A stretch of DNA of 64,000 nucleotides from Ruminococcaceae bacterium OttesenSCG-928-I18. GTDB taxonomy: Bacteria; Bacillota; Clostridia; Oscillospirales; Ruminococcaceae. The stretch spans positions 1 to 64,000 of the forward strand of contig JAJDHT010000002.1 in assembly GCA_030266325.1 (NCBI GenBank), written 5' to 3'. Both the position numbers and the translations under genes were made by a program. Every line of letters begins with the position of its first letter. Within the stretch, counting starts at the first letter, position 1. The notes below the pieces were generated by a model, which saw only the letters and a program-made list of their open reading frames with translations, did no database searches and was not told the DNA's origin. This document shows positions 26,907-35,350 of this stretch, piece by piece.

Positions 26907-29645
26907 GTGGATAAAAAGAACGGGCAAAACGGGCCCGAAAAAGAACGCCAGGTGTACCGCGCCGGAGAACGTGGCGGCCACGGCCAGCCGGGGGGAAGGA
27001 TACGGCGCAGGACAGGCGGCGAGGCCGACCCGGCGCCGTCGAAAGCGCCGAAGGCAAAACCGCCGCTTTCGCCCGAGGAACGTTTTGACCCCACGGCCAA
27101 AACCGGGCCCGAGAGCTGGCTGAACGACGCAAAACCTGTGCAGAAAAGCCTGTTTTCGGAAAAACCCAAGGCAGGCACGCCCGCGCAGGGGAATCTGTTC
27201 GAGGATTTTGATGCGCAACAGGGCGAAGAAAGCCTGTTTGAAGGATATGGCCAGGACCCGGGGAGACAGAACCGGCAGCCGTCCGTCTGGGAGCTTGGGC
27301 TGGGCGAGGAAGAGCCGCCCGAAGAGGAGCCGTCCAGAGCCAAAAAGCAGCGCAAAAAAAAGAAGCAGCGGAAGGCGAAGAAGGAAAAACCCCAGAGGCT
27401 GAGGAAATTTTTGCGGGAACGGCGGGCGCGGTGGTCCAGAAAAGACCGCGTGCGCTGGCGCGAACTGAGCTGGAAACAACGTGGGCTCAAGGTGCTGAAA
27501 TGGGGGGCCATATGCCTCTCGGTCCTCTTGCTGATCACCTCGGTTTCGCTGGGTATTTTTTGGACGAACAGCACCCGCAACGACGATTTATGGCTGGATC
27601 TGAACCAGATTCCCTATAAAACCGAGACCATCCTTTACTACACCGACCAGCAGACGGGGGAGACGGGCGTGTATGCCACCCTGCCCTGTACCCAGAACAA
27701 GGAATACGTGGACGGGGCACTGATGCCTCAGGCGCTGCGGGATGCCTTTGTGGCGGTGGAGGATCAGAAATTTTACAAGCACGGAGGCGTCGATATCAAG
27801 CGCACGATCTTTGCCGCGCTGAACGAGGTGAAATATCGCCTGACGGGCAGCTATATCGGCGGGGATGGCGGGCGCCGGCAGGGGGCTTCGACGATCAACC
27901 AGCAGCTCGTAAAAAACCTGACCAGAGATGACGAAGACAGCAACATGGCGGGCTACCTGCGTAAACTGCGCGAAATTTACCGCGCGTGGAAGCTGGACAG
28001 TGATTATTCGAAAGAGGAGATCCTGTCCGCCTACCTGAACACGATCAGCTTCACCGGCAATACGGCGGGGGTACAGGCCGAAGCCCAAAAGCTGTTTGGA
28101 AAACCCGTGGAGGAGCTGAACCTGGCCGAGTGTGCGAGCCTTGCCGCCATCACGCGCAACCCCTCACGCTATAACCCTGTGACAAACCCTGAAAACCATG
28201 TGGAGCGGCGCAACTATGTGCTGAGCGAGATGCTGGACCAGGGCTATATAGACGAGGGGCAGTATAACGAAGCCGTGGCGGCACCGCTGGAAGTGACGGG
28301 CGAAGGGGATCCTGTGCGCGAGCAGGAGGTGACAAGCTATTTTACCGACGCCGTGATGGACGAGGTGGTGGATCAGCTTGTGAACGAGCGGGGGCTGTCC
28401 CGCAAAGAGGCGAACAACCTGCTTTATAACGGCGGGCTGCGCATCTATACGACCGTCGTGCCAGAGCTGCAGGAGGCCATGGAGGAGGAGATGGAATCCG
28501 CGCGCAGCTACCCGCGGCCCCACCACACCGTACAGGGCCCCCTGACTGACGAAGACGGCAACCCTGTGCTGGACGAAGACGGCGAGCCCGTGATCGGGGA
28601 CGTGGAGGAATACGCCCAGGCGGCGATGGTCAGCCTTGACTATGAGGGCGGCGTCTGTGCCGTGGTGGGCGGCCTTGGGGAAAAGGAGATCAGCCGTGGT
28701 TTCAACCGGGGCATCAGTGCCATCCGGCAGGTGGGCAGCACGATGAAGGGCATCGCGCCTTACCCGCTGGCCATTGAGGACAACGAGATCACCTGGTCGA
28801 CCGCCTTTCCCGACAAGCCGGTGCGCAGGATGGAGAACGAGGAGACCGGCGAGATGGAGGATTGGCCGGCCAACGTAGACCGCATCTATTCGGAGAGGGA
28901 CATCCTTGTGCGGGAGGCCTTTGCGCGCAGCGTGAACACCATTGCCGTGCGTGTGGGGGAAGAGGTGGGCAATTTCCGCATGTATCGTTTTGTGAAAAAC
29001 GAGCTCGAGATCCCCACCTTTATCTTCCGCGACAACAAGCCCGGGCCCCTTGTGCTGGGCAGCAGTACCTATGGCATTGCCCCTGTGGAGATGGCCAAGG
29101 CCTATGCGATGAATGGAAACGGGGGTTATGTGCCCACGGTGCACACCTATACGCAGATCACAAACGGCACGGGAGAGGTACTCTTGCAGCGCGACGCCCC
29201 CTTGAAACAGGTGATCGGGGAGGACACGGCCTATATCATGAACCGGCTGATGCGGGAAGTGATGGTGGGGGACGGCACGGCCGCGGGCATGAGCGTGCCG
29301 GGAGAGATGGACAGCGTGGGAAAAACCGGCACGACGAGCGACAACCGCGACCACTGGTTCATCGGCCTGACGCCCTACTATGTGACGGCCAGCTGGTACG
29401 GCTATGACGACAACACGCCGCTGGAGGTGAACTATCGCAGCCACCCGCCCACGGCGGCCTGGCGCAACGTGATGGCCGAGGCCCAGGAGGGCCTTGCATA
29501 CCGCGAGTTCCCACAGAGCAGCACCGTGGTGACGGAGAACTATTGTACCGAGAGCGGCTACGCCGCGGGGGCGAACTGCCCCTCCCGCGAAGGGTACTAT
29601 AAGCCCGAAAACCTGCCACGCAGCGGCTGCCCGATACACAGCTGA
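26907..29645 (+). CDS. Class A penicillin-binding protein (PBP1A-type)
   Basis: A 912-aa bifunctional peptidoglycan synthase. An unusually long, highly charged cytoplasmic tail of about 195 residues (KKQRKKKKQRKAKKEK near its end) precedes a single membrane helix (about 198-222). The GT51 transglycosylase domain starts with VAVEDQKFYKHGGVD (Glu near 283) and includes RQGASTINQQLVKNL. The transpeptidase domain has SxxK (STMK, about 611), SVN (about 675) and KTGTT (about 805). GTG start behind GGAGGC. The Lys/Arg-rich tail could bind membrane lipid or a cytoplasmic partner. Confidence 0.96.
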   Translation: MDKKNGQNGPEKERQVYRAGERGGHGQPGGRIRRRTGGEADPAPSKAPKAKPPLSPEERFDPTAKTGPESWLNDAKPVQKSLFSEKPKAGTPAQGNLFEDFDAQQGEESLFEGYGQDPGRQNRQPSVWELGLGEEEPPEEEPSRAKKQRKKKKQRKAKKEKPQRLRKFLRERRARWSRKDRVRWRELSWKQRGLKVLKWGAICLSVLLLITSVSLGIFWTNSTRNDDLWLDLNQIPYKTETILYYTDQQTGETGVYATLPCTQNKEYVDGALMPQALRDAFVAVEDQKFYKHGGVDIKRTIFAALNEVKYRLTGSYIGGDGGRRQGASTINQQLVKNLTRDDEDSNMAGYLRKLREIYRAWKLDSDYSKEEILSAYLNTISFTGNTAGVQAEAQKLFGKPVEELNLAECASLAAITRNPSRYNPVTNPENHVERRNYVLSEMLDQGYIDEGQYNEAVAAPLEVTGEGDPVREQEVTSYFTDAVMDEVVDQLVNERGLSRKEANNLLYNGGLRIYTTVVPELQEAMEEEMESARSYPRPHHTVQGPLTDEDGNPVLDEDGEPVIGDVEEYAQAAMVSLDYEGGVCAVVGGLGEKEISRGFNRGISAIRQVGSTMKGIAPYPLAIEDNEITWSTAFPDKPVRRMENEETGEMEDWPANVDRIYSERDILVREAFARSVNTIAVRVGEEVGNFRMYRFVKNELEIPTFIFRDNKPGPLVLGSSTYGIAPVEMAKAYAMNGNGGYVPTVHTYTQITNGTGEVLLQRDAPLKQVIGEDTAYIMNRLMREVMVGDGTAAGMSVPGEMDSVGKTGTTSDNRDHWFIGLTPYYVTASWYGYDDNTPLEVNYRSHPPTAAWRNVMAEAQEGLAYREFPQSSTVVTENYCTESGYAAGANCPSREGYYKPENLPRSGCPIHS

Positions 29646-29762
29646 GAGTGTCCCAAGGGTGTTTTGAATAGACTACCCAAAAAGTTCTGGTGCCCTTCCC
29701 CCGCCTCCGGCGGGGGAAGGGCAGATAAAAATACTTCGATAAACGACGCGATGGGGACACTC
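29646..29762. repeat. MITE-like repeat, copy 1
   Basis: A 117-bp element bounded by inverted GAGTGTCCC ends with a central GC-rich palindrome (CCCCCGCCTCCGGCGGGG). Its reverse complement matches the copies at 53904 and 60136 almost base for base. It lies just behind the PBP stop codon, where the palindrome could also act as a terminator. Confidence 0.85.
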
Positions 29763-29780
29763 CGTACACAGCTAAAACTA

Positions 29781-29809
29781 TTGCACTGTGCGTATGATTG
29801 TGGTAAAAT
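29781..29809 (+). promoter_or_regulatory. Sigma-A promoter of the riboswitch-ribU unit
   Basis: TTGCAC and TAAAAT are separated by 17 bp, placing the transcription start just upstream of the FMN aptamer. Confidence 0.7.
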
Positions 29810-29826
29810 AAGGCGAACATTTGAAT

Positions 29827-29947
29827 AGGGATGTCTTCAGGGCAGGGTGAAATTCCCGACCGGCGGTCACAGTCCGCGAACACCGTTTACGGTGCCGAAT
29901 TGGTGAAACTCCAATACCGACAGTACAGTCTGGATGGAAGAAGATGT
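29827..29947 (+). promoter_or_regulatory. FMN riboswitch (RFN element)
   Basis: The conserved RFN blocks are present in order: TCTTCAGGGCAGGGTGAAAT, TCCCGACCGGCGGT, AGTCCGCGA, GAATTGGTGAAACTCC, GACAGTACAGTCTGGATG and GAAGAAGATG. It binds flavin mononucleotide. A terminator follows at 29984-30026, so FMN should cause premature termination and lower riboflavin uptake. Confidence 0.97.
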
Positions 29948-29983
29948 AGTGTGGCTTTTTGCTGCACCTTACCACGATGAGTG

Positions 29984-30026
29984 GATACACCTCGAAGGCC
30001 CCATGCTTTCAGGTGTATCTTTTTTT
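29984..30026 (+). terminator. Riboswitch expression-platform terminator
   Basis: GATACACCT pairs with AGGTGTATC and is followed by seven T residues, just before ribU. This is the off-state terminator of the FMN riboswitch. Confidence 0.9.
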
Positions 30027-30041
30027 GGAGTGTGATGGACA

Positions 30042-30725
30042 GTGGCAAGAGAAAAGACGAGAAAACTGGTTGTGTTGGCGGTGATGGCCGCCATTGCCGT
30101 GGTGGTGATGTGGGTGGGCAGGATTGCCATTGTGCCCGCGGCCCCGTTTTTAAAATATGACCCGAAGGACGTCGTGATCCTGATGGCGGGGTTCCTCTTT
30201 GGTCCCTTTTCGGCCTTTCTGGTTTCGCTGACGGTCTCGCTGATCGAGATGTTTACGGTGAGCGAGTCGGGCATCATCGGCTGTGTGATGAATGTGCTCT
30301 CTACCTGTGCCTTTGTGTGCCCTGCCGCCTGGCTGTATAAGCGCAACCACACCATTCGCGGGGCAATCTTTGGCCTGGTGGTGGGCATCCTCTGCATGAC
30401 GGGTGTGATGCTGCTGTGGAATTATTTTTTAACGCCGATTTATATGGGCATTCCACGGCAGGCAGTGGCGGCCATGCTGCTTCCGGTGTTTCTGCCCTTT
30501 AACCTGTTGAAGGGCACCATCAACGCCACGCTTACCCTGCTGATTTACAAACCTCTGGTAGGGGCACTGCGCAAAACCAGGCATTTTCCCGGGCAGGGCG
30601 GCCTTGCCTCCCCGCCGGCAGGGGTGGCGCAGGCGAGTAAAATCAATGTGGGGCTTGTCATTGTGGCGGCCTTCGTTCTGGTCAGCTGTGTGGTGGGAAT
30701 CGTGCTTTGGCAGGGCGTCGCATAG
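30042..30725 (+). CDS. ribU: Riboflavin ECF transporter S component RibU
   Basis: A 227-aa integral membrane protein with about six helices, matching the RibU substrate-binding subunit of energy-coupling-factor transporters (early helices LAVMAAIAVVVMWVGRI, then FLKYDPKDVVILMAGF and TVSESGIIGCVMN). It captures riboflavin and works with the shared EcfA/EcfT module encoded elsewhere. GTG start at 30042. The FMN riboswitch directly upstream confirms the substrate. The C-terminal extension with a last helix (INVGLVIVAAFVLVSCVVG) is slightly longer than usual. Confidence 0.95.
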   Translation: MAREKTRKLVVLAVMAAIAVVVMWVGRIAIVPAAPFLKYDPKDVVILMAGFLFGPFSAFLVSLTVSLIEMFTVSESGIIGCVMNVLSTCAFVCPAAWLYKRNHTIRGAIFGLVVGILCMTGVMLLWNYFLTPIYMGIPRQAVAAMLLPVFLPFNLLKGTINATLTLLIYKPLVGALRKTRHFPGQGGLASPPAGVAQASKINVGLVIVAAFVLVSCVVGIVLWQGVA

Positions 30726-30728
30726 TCC

Positions 30729-30757
30729 TTGACATTGCATGGTGGTTTCGGTATAAT
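30729..30757 (+). promoter_or_regulatory. Consensus sigma-A promoter of yceD-rpmF
   Basis: A perfect TTGACA and a perfect TATAAT are separated by 17 bp, 38 bp before the yceD ATG. A promoter this strong fits a ribosomal-protein operon. Confidence 0.9.
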
Positions 30758-30795
30758 GATTTGGCGGTGTCTTAAGGCATCCCCAAGGAGCACCC

Positions 30796-31302
30796 ATGGA
30801 ACTGAACTTGCAAAAGTTGCTCTCCGCCAAGGGGGAGAGAGAGTCTGGAGATAGAAAACTAGACTTTTCTTCGAAAGATTTTGGAAGTTTTACGGTGCCC
30901 TCGCCAGCGCAGATGCACTATGACGCCCTTGGAGAAAATGGGGCGGTGACGCTGGAAGTTGTGCTTCGGGCGACCATCTATGCCGAGTGTGCAAGGTGTT
31001 TGGTCCCGATAAAGCGTGGCTGGCAGGTGCAAAAAGAATATCGCATCACGAGGGCAGATCTGCTGGAGGAGTATCCCGAGCTGCCTTACACGCCCGATGG
31101 ATGGCTGGATCTCGACGAGCTGGCCTATGGGGAGCTGCTTTTGGACGTGGACCCCGTGCTGGTCTGCAGTGAGGACTGCCAGGGCCTCTGCCCGAAATGC
31201 GGGCAGGCCAGAGCAGAGTGCCGCTGCCCGGCAGAAAGCGAAGGGGACGAGCGGCTGGCCATTTTAAAACAGTTGTTGGAAGAAAGAGATACGAACTCCT
31301 GA
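30796..31302 (+). CDS. yceD: YceD/DUF177 family protein
   Basis: A 168-aa member of the DUF177 family, encoded just before rpmF across most bacteria and linked to 23S rRNA and large-subunit biogenesis. Conserved features are ECARCLVPI in the middle, an acidic stretch (LDLDELAYGELLLDVDPVL) and a C-terminal Cys pattern CSEDCQGLCPKCG that probably binds zinc. ATG start behind AAGGAGC. It lies 43 bp from rpmF in the same transcript. Confidence 0.93.
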   Translation: MELNLQKLLSAKGERESGDRKLDFSSKDFGSFTVPSPAQMHYDALGENGAVTLEVVLRATIYAECARCLVPIKRGWQVQKEYRITRADLLEEYPELPYTPDGWLDLDELAYGELLLDVDPVLVCSEDCQGLCPKCGQARAECRCPAESEGDERLAILKQLLEERDTNS

Positions 31303-31345
31303 CCTCGCGTGCGCGAGGCAGCTATGGTAGAGGGAGGTGCTTTTT

Positions 31346-31531
31346 ATGGCAGTACCGAAGAGAAAACATTCCAAAGCCCGCCGGGACAAGAGGCGTTCCA
31401 ATGTGTGGAAGCTGGATGCCCCAACACTTGTAACCTGTGCACAGTGCGGCTCCTACCGGGTACCACACCAGGTGTGCGGCACTTGCGGTTTTTATAAAGA
31501 CCGCGAAGTAGTGAAACCGAAGGAAGACTGA
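31346..31531 (+). CDS. rpmF: 50S ribosomal protein L32
   Basis: A 61-aa L32: MAVPKRKHSKARRDKRR at the N-terminus, then CAQCGSYRVPHQVCGTCG with four cysteines (CxxC twice), the zinc-binding C+ form. The ATG at 31346 is chosen because L32 always begins MAVPK, and GGGAGGTGC precedes it. Followed by a strong terminator. The zinc-containing form may be swapped for a C- paralogue under zinc starvation if one exists elsewhere. Confidence 0.97.
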   Translation: MAVPKRKHSKARRDKRRSNVWKLDAPTLVTCAQCGSYRVPHQVCGTCGFYKDREVVKPKED

Positions 31532-31541
31532 GCAAAACGGT

Positions 31542-31574
31542 ACGCAGGGTCACGTTGCCCTGCGTTTTCTTTTC
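31542..31574 (+). terminator. Terminator of yceD-rpmF
   Basis: ACGCAGGG / CCCTGCGT, 8-bp stem and eight-base loop, followed by TTTCTTTTCTTT. Confidence 0.85.
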
Positions 31575-31589
31575 TTTGTGGAGGTATCG

Positions 31590-32918
31590 ATGGCGGTCGA
31601 GATCAGGGCGGTGGAAAAAGGTTCGCCCGCCGAAAAAGCCGGTGTTTCGGCCGGGATTCGGTTGCTTTCTGTAAACGGGCATGACATACGCGACGGGCTG
31701 GACTATGAATTTTATACGGCGGTGGAAAACCCCCGGCTTTTGATAGAGACAGAGGAAGGGCGGCGCGCGGTTGAAGTGATCAAGGCAGAGCAGGAACCTC
31801 TGGGCTGTGTGTTTGGCAGTTATCTGATCGATGCACAGCATCACTGTAAAAACCGGTGTGTTTTTTGCTTTATCGACCAGCTGCCCAAGGGCATGCGCCC
31901 TTCGTTATATTTTAAAGACGACGACGAGCGCCTTGGCTTTTTGTTCGGCAATTACATCACCCTGACGAACCTTGGTGAAAGGGAGATCGAGCGGATCATC
32001 GAGATGAGGATTTCGCCGGTCAATGTGAGCGTACACACGGTGAACCCGGCGCTGCGCTGTGAGATGATGCGCAACCGAAGGGCCGGGCAAGTGCTCTCAT
32101 ATCTGCCCCGCCTGGCCGAAGCGGGCATTTTTTTGAATGCCCAGCTGGTTCTCTGCCCGGGCGTCAATGACGGAAAAGAGCTGGAAAAAAGTCTTACATG
32201 GCTGGCGGAGCTGCACCCGGCGATGCAGAGTATCGCCGCCGTGCCCGTGGGGCTGACGAAATACCGCGAGGGGTTGACTGCGCTGCGGGGGTATACAGGC
32301 AAAGAGGCGGCAGAGCAGTTGGATATTCAGATTTCTTATGGGCAGCGTTTTTTGAGGGAGAAAGGGAAACGCCTTGTGTTTCCCTCGGACGAGTGGTTTT
32401 CGCTGGCCGGGCGGCCCGTCCCCGAAGACGCCTTTTACGAGGACTATGCCCAGCTGGAAAACGGCGTGGGCATGTGGCGCTTGTTGTATGAAGAATTCCA
32501 AAGCGCCCTGGAAGAACGAGAGGCGCCGGGCGTATCCTGTGCGGCAGACATAGTCACAGGAGAGCTTTCGGCCCCTTTGCTGCATACTCTCGCGGGCAGG
32601 CTGCAAGAGCGCTTGCCTGGCGCGACAATGCACATTCATGAAATCAAGAATGATTTTTTCGGCCCGGCCATCACCGTGACGGGCCTGCTGACCGGGCGGG
32701 ACATCACGAGGCAGCTGAAGGGCAAACTGGCCACGGGACACCTGCTTTTGCCCGAAAATGTGCTGCGCGCCGAAGGGGACCTGCTGCTGGACGACATGAG
32801 TGTGGAAGAAGTGCAGCAGGCACTTGGTGTCGAAGTCCATGTGGTGCCCTGTGACGGGGAGAGCCTGCTGGACGAAGTGCTGTCCTGCAAAGTACCCAAG
32901 AAGCCGGATGAGGAGTAG
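31590..32918 (+). CDS. DUF512 radical SAM protein with N-terminal PDZ-like domain
   Basis: A 442-aa protein of the Firmicute DUF512 family. A PDZ-like start (KGSPAEKAGVSAGIRLLSVNG) is followed by a radical-SAM segment with CKNRCVFCF, a CxxxCxxC that binds [4Fe-4S], then FFKDDDERLGFL-like sequence (YFKDDDERLGFLFGNYITL) and the DUF512 C-terminal domain. The reaction is not known. The ATG at 31590 is preferred over an in-frame GTG four codons upstream because the GGAGG would otherwise lie inside the gene. It is encoded 3 bp before der, a conserved clostridial pairing. Confidence 0.92.
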   Translation: MAVEIRAVEKGSPAEKAGVSAGIRLLSVNGHDIRDGLDYEFYTAVENPRLLIETEEGRRAVEVIKAEQEPLGCVFGSYLIDAQHHCKNRCVFCFIDQLPKGMRPSLYFKDDDERLGFLFGNYITLTNLGEREIERIIEMRISPVNVSVHTVNPALRCEMMRNRRAGQVLSYLPRLAEAGIFLNAQLVLCPGVNDGKELEKSLTWLAELHPAMQSIAAVPVGLTKYREGLTALRGYTGKEAAEQLDIQISYGQRFLREKGKRLVFPSDEWFSLAGRPVPEDAFYEDYAQLENGVGMWRLLYEEFQSALEEREAPGVSCAADIVTGELSAPLLHTLAGRLQERLPGATMHIHEIKNDFFGPAITVTGLLTGRDITRQLKGKLATGHLLLPENVLRAEGDLLLDDMSVEEVQQALGVEVHVVPCDGESLLDEVLSCKVPKKPDEE

Positions 32919-32921
32919 ACT

Positions 32922-34250
32922 ATGCCGAAGCCGATTGTCGCTATTGTGGGGCGGCCCAACGTGGGCAAATCCACACTGTTTAACAAACTGGTTGGAAAAC
33001 GCCTGGCTATTGTGGAGGACACACCGGGTGTGACGAGGGACCGCCTGTATGCCGAAGCCGAGTGGTGCGGGCGGGAGTTTTTGCTGATCGACACGGGCGG
33101 CATCGAACCGAACAGCGACGACGGGCTGCTGCGCCGGATGCGGCAGCAGGCCCAGCTCGCCATCGACACGGCCGATGTCATCCTGTTTGTGACCGACCTG
33201 CACAGCGGCGTGACCGCCAGCGACGCAGACATCACCCCGCTGCTGCTGCGCAGCGGCAAACCGCTGCTGCTCGTGGTGAACAAGGCCGACACGCCGGGGG
33301 ATGCCCCGCTGGAACTGTATGATTTTTACTCTCTGGGCCTCGGGGAGCCCTATGCGGTCTCCTCGGTGCATGGGCACGGCACGGGGGATCTGCTGGACGC
33401 CGTGGTGGGCCACTTTCCACCGCCCGAAGAACCGGGGGAAGAGGACGACAGGATCCCCGTGGCCATCATCGGACGGCCCAATGTGGGTAAATCCAGTCTG
33501 GTGAACCACATTTTGGGGGAGGAGCGCATGATTGTGGCCGACGAGGCCGGAACCACCCGCGACGCCGTAGACTCCGACGTGGACAACAGCTACGGAAAGT
33601 TCACCTTTATCGACACGGCCGGCCTGCGCCGCAAGAGCAAGGTGGAGGATGGTGTGGAGCGTTACAGTGTCCTGCGCAGCCTGGCGGCTGTGGAGCGGGC
33701 GCGTGTGGCCGTGATCCTCATCGATGCACTTGACGGCTTCACCGAGCAGGACTCCAAGGTGGCGGGGTTTGCCCACGAAGAGGGCAAGGCCTGTATTATC
33801 GCCGTGAACAAGTGGGATGCGGTGGAAAAAGACGACAAGACAATGGGGGAGGAGCGCAAAAAACTGGAAAACGACTTCGGTTTCATGTCCTATGCGCCCA
33901 TTCTCTTTATCTCTGCCAAGACGGGCCAGCGGGTGGGCAAACTGATGGAAATGATCCGGTTCGTGGATGCCCAAAACGCCATGCGCATCACGACGGGTAA
34001 GCTGAACAGCTTGCTGGCGGACGCCACCGCCCGCGTGCAGCCGCCTACAGACCGCGGCAAACGCCTAAAGATCTACTATATGACACAGGTGTCCACCCGC
34101 CCGCCCACCTTTGCCTGCTTTATCAACGACAAAAAGCTGTTTCATTTTTCCTATAAACGCTACCTCGAAAACCAGATACGCGGGGTATTCGGTTTGCAGG
34201 GCACTCCGATACGCATCCTGCCGCGGGAGCGGGACAGGAAAGATACCTAA
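32922..34250 (+). CDS. der: Ribosome biogenesis GTPase Der (EngA)
   Basis: A 442-aa tandem GTPase for 50S maturation. First G domain: GRPNVGKST (10-18 region), DTGG, NKAD. Second: GRPNVGKSS (about 183), DTAGLRRKSKV, NKWD. A C-terminal KH-like domain ends the protein (TRPPTFACFINDKKLFHFSYKR-type region). Double G domains plus the KH domain are diagnostic. It starts 3 bp after the DUF512 gene, so the two are co-translated. Confidence 0.97.
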   Translation: MPKPIVAIVGRPNVGKSTLFNKLVGKRLAIVEDTPGVTRDRLYAEAEWCGREFLLIDTGGIEPNSDDGLLRRMRQQAQLAIDTADVILFVTDLHSGVTASDADITPLLLRSGKPLLLVVNKADTPGDAPLELYDFYSLGLGEPYAVSSVHGHGTGDLLDAVVGHFPPPEEPGEEDDRIPVAIIGRPNVGKSSLVNHILGEERMIVADEAGTTRDAVDSDVDNSYGKFTFIDTAGLRRKSKVEDGVERYSVLRSLAAVERARVAVILIDALDGFTEQDSKVAGFAHEEGKACIIAVNKWDAVEKDDKTMGEERKKLENDFGFMSYAPILFISAKTGQRVGKLMEMIRFVDAQNAMRITTGKLNSLLADATARVQPPTDRGKRLKIYYMTQVSTRPPTFACFINDKKLFHFSYKRYLENQIRGVFGLQGTPIRILPRERDRKDT

Positions 34251-34366
34251 GTCATAAAAAAACGGATGCAAGTTTTTTCTTGCCTTTAGGATACGGGTGG
34301 TGTATGATGGCGGCAGAAGACGGTTTTGGCGTGTGCGAAAAAACCGGTGGGAAGATGGGAGGAAAT

Positions 34367-35266
34367 ATGCGAGTTGTTAAAAAATCGGTGCTTACCTTTG
34401 ATAAGAACTGTGAGCCGGAGGCCCGCGTGCAGCCAGGGGAGCTGCTGGTGTTTAAAACACAGGACTGTTTTGCCGGGCAGATCACAAAAGAGAGCCAGCT
34501 GATCAGTGAACTAGACCTGACGAAGTGCAACCCCGCAGCGGGGCCGGTGTACGTCGAAGGCGCAGAGCCAGGGGACGTGCTGGCGGTGGACTTGCTGGAC
34601 ATACGGATCGAAGAGCGGGGTTTTGTCTGTTCGATGGGTGAGGTGGGGCCCTTACACGAAGTCAGTGAACTGCGCACCTGTGTGATTCCCATCGAAAATG
34701 AAACGGCTACGTATAAGGGGATCCAATGGCTCGTGGAGCCCATGGTGGGCGTAATTGGCACGGCACCGGCGGGGGAGGACGCCATCCCCTGTGGTTTTGC
34801 GGCTAGCCACGGCGGCAACCTCGATTCGAGGGTCATCAAGAAGGGGGCAAGGGTCTATTTCCCCGTACGCGTGCCGGGGGCCCTCTTACAGATGGGGGAC
34901 CTGCACGCCTCCATGGGTGACGGAGAAATATGCGGGACGGGTATTGAAGTCTCGGGCGAAGTGACCGTGAGGACCGAGCTGATCAAGGGTTTTGAGCTGC
35001 ATTGGCCGGTGACCGAAACCGGGCAATCATGGTATGTCAACGCGGTGGAGGCGAATTATGACGCGGCCCTGCTGAGCGCCTCACGGGAGCTGGCGAGGCT
35101 TGTGCAGCGGGCCTACGGCTGGGATGCGACGGACTGCAACATCTACTTTTCCATCCGTGGCATGGTGGAGATCAACCAGGGCATCCGGCCCATTCACGAC
35201 GAGATGTTTGTGCTGCGCATGGGCGTGCCCAAAGTGCCGGGAAAACCGCCTCTGGTGGGCGGATAA
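34367..35266 (+). CDS. Acetamidase/formamidase family protein
   Basis: A 299-aa protein of the FmdA_AmdA family (beta-rich amidases acting on formamide, acetamide or related small amides). Recognisable segments are NPAAGPVYVEGAEPGDVLAV, the central MVGVIGTAP and ACGFAASHGGN-like CGFAASHGGNLD, and LGDLHA-like LQMGDLHASMGDGE, which supply metal ligands. The ATG at 34367 follows GATGGGAGG. Separate unit after der, ended by a bidirectional terminator. The natural substrate cannot be settled. Confidence 0.9.
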   Translation: MRVVKKSVLTFDKNCEPEARVQPGELLVFKTQDCFAGQITKESQLISELDLTKCNPAAGPVYVEGAEPGDVLAVDLLDIRIEERGFVCSMGEVGPLHEVSELRTCVIPIENETATYKGIQWLVEPMVGVIGTAPAGEDAIPCGFAASHGGNLDSRVIKKGARVYFPVRVPGALLQMGDLHASMGDGEICGTGIEVSGEVTVRTELIKGFELHWPVTETGQSWYVNAVEANYDAALLSASRELARLVQRAYGWDATDCNIYFSIRGMVEINQGIRPIHDEMFVLRMGVPKVPGKPPLVGG

Positions 35267-35275
35267 ACCAAAACA

Positions 35276-35307
35276 AAAAGGGCCTCGAAAGAGGTCCTTT
35301 TCCATTT
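35276..35307. terminator. Bidirectional terminator
   Basis: AAAAGGGCCTC / GAGGTCCTTTT with a GAAA loop lies between the convergent amidase and pilB-like genes and has T runs on both strands. Confidence 0.85.
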
Positions 35308-35350
35308 TATCCCCCACTGGTGGGGTATCACAGTTTCAAAAAGCCAGAGG

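Noticed and set aside
28164-29639. 491-codon minus-strand frame opposite the PBP gene
   Set aside because: Antisense shadow rich in His, Arg and Val with no family resemblance.
32097-33974. 625-codon minus-strand frame opposite the DUF512 gene and der
   Set aside because: Spans two real genes in antisense and has no start signal or domain.
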